From assembly GCF_020880815.1 (NCBI RefSeq), contig NZ_JAJITD010000024.1:26896-90895 (forward strand): DNA of 64,000 bases, in the 5' to 3' direction. Below are positions 62,286-64,000 of this stretch, one piece after another (position 1 is the stretch's first letter; every line of letters starts with the position of its first letter). Position numbers and translations under genes: made by a program. The stretch comes from Paraburkholderia sejongensis. GTDB lineage: Bacteria > Pseudomonadota > Gammaproteobacteria > Burkholderiales > Burkholderiaceae. Below the pieces are notes generated by a model that saw only the letters and a list, made by a program, of their open reading frames with translations, ran no database searches and was not told where the DNA came from.

Positions 62286-63755
62286 ATGAATGAAGAAATC
62301 CTGATTAATGTCACGCCGCAGGAAACGCGCGTCGCGCTCGTTCAACAGGGCGCCGTCCAGGAACTTCATGTCGAACGAACGCTGTCGCGCGGGCGCGTCG
62401 GCAATGTCTATCTGGGCAAGGTTGTGCGTGTGCTGCCGGGCATGCAATCCGCGTTCATCGACATCGGCCTCGAACGCGCCGCGTTTCTCCACGTCGCCGA
62501 CATCTGGCATCCGCGCATCGCCGGCGAAGCGCCGCATCAAACACCGCATCAGCCGATCGAAAAAATCGTCTTCGAAGGACAGACGCTGATGGTGCAGGTC
62601 GTCAAAGACCCGATCGGCACCAAGGGTGCACGCCTGTCGACTCAAGTCAGCATTGCCGGACGCACGCTCGTGTATCTGCCGCAGGAGCCGCATATCGGCA
62701 TCTCGCAGAAGATCGAAAGCGAGGCCGAACGCGAAGCGGTGCGCGCGCGGCTGACCGCCGTGCTTCCCGCCGATGAAAAAGGCGGCTATATCGTGCGCAC
62801 GATCGCCGAGGATGCGAGCAGCGAAGAACTCGCCGCCGATGTCGCGTATCTGCGCAAGACGTGGGCGACGATTCTGTCGCAAGCGCAGCGCATGCCGCCC
62901 ACGAGTCTGCTGTACCAGGATCTGAATCTCGCGCAGCGGGTGCTGCGCGATTTCGTCAACGACGACTCGTCGCGTATCCAGGTCGACTCGCGCGAGACGC
63001 ATCAGATGCTCGCCGACTTCGCGGCGGAGTTCACACCAGCGGTGTCGTCGAAGCTGCATCACTACACCGGCGAGCGGCCGCTATTCGATCTGTACAACAT
63101 CGAGGCCGAAATTCAGCGCGCGCTGTCGCGCCGCGTCGAGCTGAAGTCGGGCGGCTATCTGGTGATCGACCAGACCGAGGCGATGACGACGATCGACGTG
63201 AACACCGGCGGCTACGTCGGCGCGCGCAATTTCGACGATACGATCTTCAAGACCAACCTCGAAGCCGCGCACACGATCGCGCGGCAACTGCGGCTGCGCA
63301 ATCTGGGCGGTGTGATCATCATCGACTTCATCGATATGGAGAACGCCGAGCATCGCGATCAGGTGCTGGGGGAATTGAAGAAGGCGTTGTCGCGCGATCG
63401 GACGCGAGTGACCGTGAATGGCTTCTCGCAGCTCGGGCTAGTTGAAATGACGCGCAAGCGCACGCGGGAATCGCTCGCGCATGTGTTGTGCGAGCCTTGT
63501 CCGGTTTGCCAGGGTAAAGGGCAAGTGAAGACCGCGCGGACTGTTTGCTATGACGTACTGCGCGAGATTCTGCGCGAGTCGCGGCAGTTCAATCCGCGCG
63601 AGTTTCGCGTGGTCGCTTCACAACAGGTGATCGATCTGTTTCTCGAGGAAGAGTCGCAGCATCTGGCGATGCTGATCGATTTCATCGGCAAGCCGGTGTC
63701 GTTGCAGGTGGAGTCGAATTTGAGTCAGGAACAATATGACATTGTGTTGATGTAG
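62286..63755 (+). CDS. rng: Ribonuclease G
   Basis: A 489-residue endoribonuclease that matures 16S rRNA 5' ends and cuts some mRNAs. The N-terminal S1-like domain has GNVYLGKVVRVLPGMQSAFIDIG. The catalytic core includes GGYLVIDQTEAMTTIDVNTGG and VIIIDFIDM with the metal-binding aspartates. The zinc-link CEPCPVCQGKG holds the dimer. It lacks the long C-terminal scaffold of RNase E, which separates the two. The codons of the last about 300 bases are noticeably more T-rich than the rest. Confidence 0.97.
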   Translation: MNEEILINVTPQETRVALVQQGAVQELHVERTLSRGRVGNVYLGKVVRVLPGMQSAFIDIGLERAAFLHVADIWHPRIAGEAPHQTPHQPIEKIVFEGQTLMVQVVKDPIGTKGARLSTQVSIAGRTLVYLPQEPHIGISQKIESEAEREAVRARLTAVLPADEKGGYIVRTIAEDASSEELAADVAYLRKTWATILSQAQRMPPTSLLYQDLNLAQRVLRDFVNDDSSRIQVDSRETHQMLADFAAEFTPAVSSKLHHYTGERPLFDLYNIEAEIQRALSRRVELKSGGYLVIDQTEAMTTIDVNTGGYVGARNFDDTIFKTNLEAAHTIARQLRLRNLGGVIIIDFIDMENAEHRDQVLGELKKALSRDRTRVTVNGFSQLGLVEMTRKRTRESLAHVLCEPCPVCQGKGQVKTARTVCYDVLREILRESRQFNPREFRVVASQQVIDLFLEEESQHLAMLIDFIGKPVSLQVESNLSQEQYDIVLM

Positions 63756-63820
63756 CGCACGGCGGGTTGCTTGGGTTCGTGTGGGGCGGGTGGATAAGAC
63801 CCATAACGCCAGGCACAGGA

Positions 63821-63850
63821 AAGCCGACTTGTGAGGGTCGGCTTTTTTTA
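63821..63850 (+). terminator. Rho-independent terminator of the nadD-rng unit
   Basis: AAGCCGAC (63821-63828) pairs with GTCGGCTT (63837-63844). The loop is eight bases and a run of T follows. It lies 65 bases after the rng stop codon and before the convergent ORF at the right edge. Confidence 0.88.
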
Positions 63851-63910
63851 TTCAACCGAATCGGGATCGAGGACCTATCCGCATTTTTGTGTGCGAGGCG
63901 GTTAGCGGAG

Positions 63911-64000
63911 TTACCCGCGTGCATTGGTGAAGCGCTCGCCAAACAGAATGGCAAACTGGTTCATGGCGGATGACCAGTCAAATGCGGCGCGTACAGACTT
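63911..64000 (-). CDS. C-terminal fragment of an unidentified protein, possibly a transposase
   Basis: An open frame enters from the right edge and ends at a TAA (63911-63913). Its 29 residues include the run FDWSSAMNQFAILFGERF. The residue pattern and codon use look like real coding. The W-x3-MNQFAILF-type ending reminds me of transposase C-termini, but I cannot name a family and no terminal inverted repeat is visible. The gene continues outside the window. Confidence 0.45.
   Translation of the reverse strand, partial: KSVRAAFDWSSAMNQFAILFGERFTNARG

Overview
The window looks like a chromosomal segment of a Burkholderiaceae bacterium, most likely Paraburkholderia or a close relative. This rests on very high G+C, the gene order secG - tRNA-Leu - nuoA..nuoN, an ilvI-ilvH-ilvC block followed by psd, pssA and leuA, the purD-hemF-nadD-rsfS-rlmH-maf-rng run, and the recognisable protein families. 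The genus is inferred from gene order and protein style; no database search was possible. Nearly all of the DNA is ordinary core genome and is densely coded. No prophage, CRISPR array, rRNA operon or complete insertion sequence was seen.

Layout. 1-10,160 (minus strand): respiratory complex I, nuoA to nuoK, with the first codons of nuoL at the left edge. It is preceded by a tRNA-Leu(GAG) gene with its own terminator, then secG, tpiA and a quinone oxidoreductase. 12.9-15.9 kb (minus): the RNA-metabolism pair pnp and rpsO, with terminators and a hairpin in the pnp leader. 15.9-18.1 kb: an orphan periplasmic binding protein and a divergent lipoprotein. 18.2-20.6 kb (plus): beta-carbonic anhydrase next to a SulP transporter, which together suggest bicarbonate handling. 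20.6-27.9 kb (minus): leuA, pssA, psd and ilvC-ilvH-ilvI, linking branched-chain amino acid and phospholipid synthesis. 28.1-30.5 kb (plus): an ECF sigma factor overlapping a one-TM DUF3619 gene, then DUF3106 and RDD genes. 30.5-31.2 kb: a large, almost perfect inverted repeat between genes. 31.2-38.7 kb (plus): a metallophosphatase, a glycosyltransferase, dgkA, a TetR regulator with a LOG-type phosphoribohydrolase and an SDR, and an ArnT-like membrane glycosyltransferase. 38.7-43.7 kb (minus): DUF924, truncated hemoglobin, an FtsX-type permease, DUF4126, and a guanidinium exporter (SugE/Gdx) carrying a guanidine-II (mini-ykkC) riboswitch. 43.8-52.5 kb (minus): the complete potassium system kdpFABCDE, with an extra 36-codon membrane ORF ahead of kdpF and a candidate KdpE operator. 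52.5-55 kb (minus): qor, mgsA and an SDR. 55.2-63.8 kb (plus): upp, yebC, purD, hemF, nadD, rsfS, rlmH, maf and rng, closed by a terminator. The last 90 bases carry the C-terminus of an unidentified, possibly transposase, ORF on the minus strand.

The observations most worth following are the guanidine-II riboswitch on sugE, the tiny translationally coupled ORF upstream of kdpF with its KdpE-like operator, and the 576-base symmetric inverted-repeat element at 30,551-31,126.
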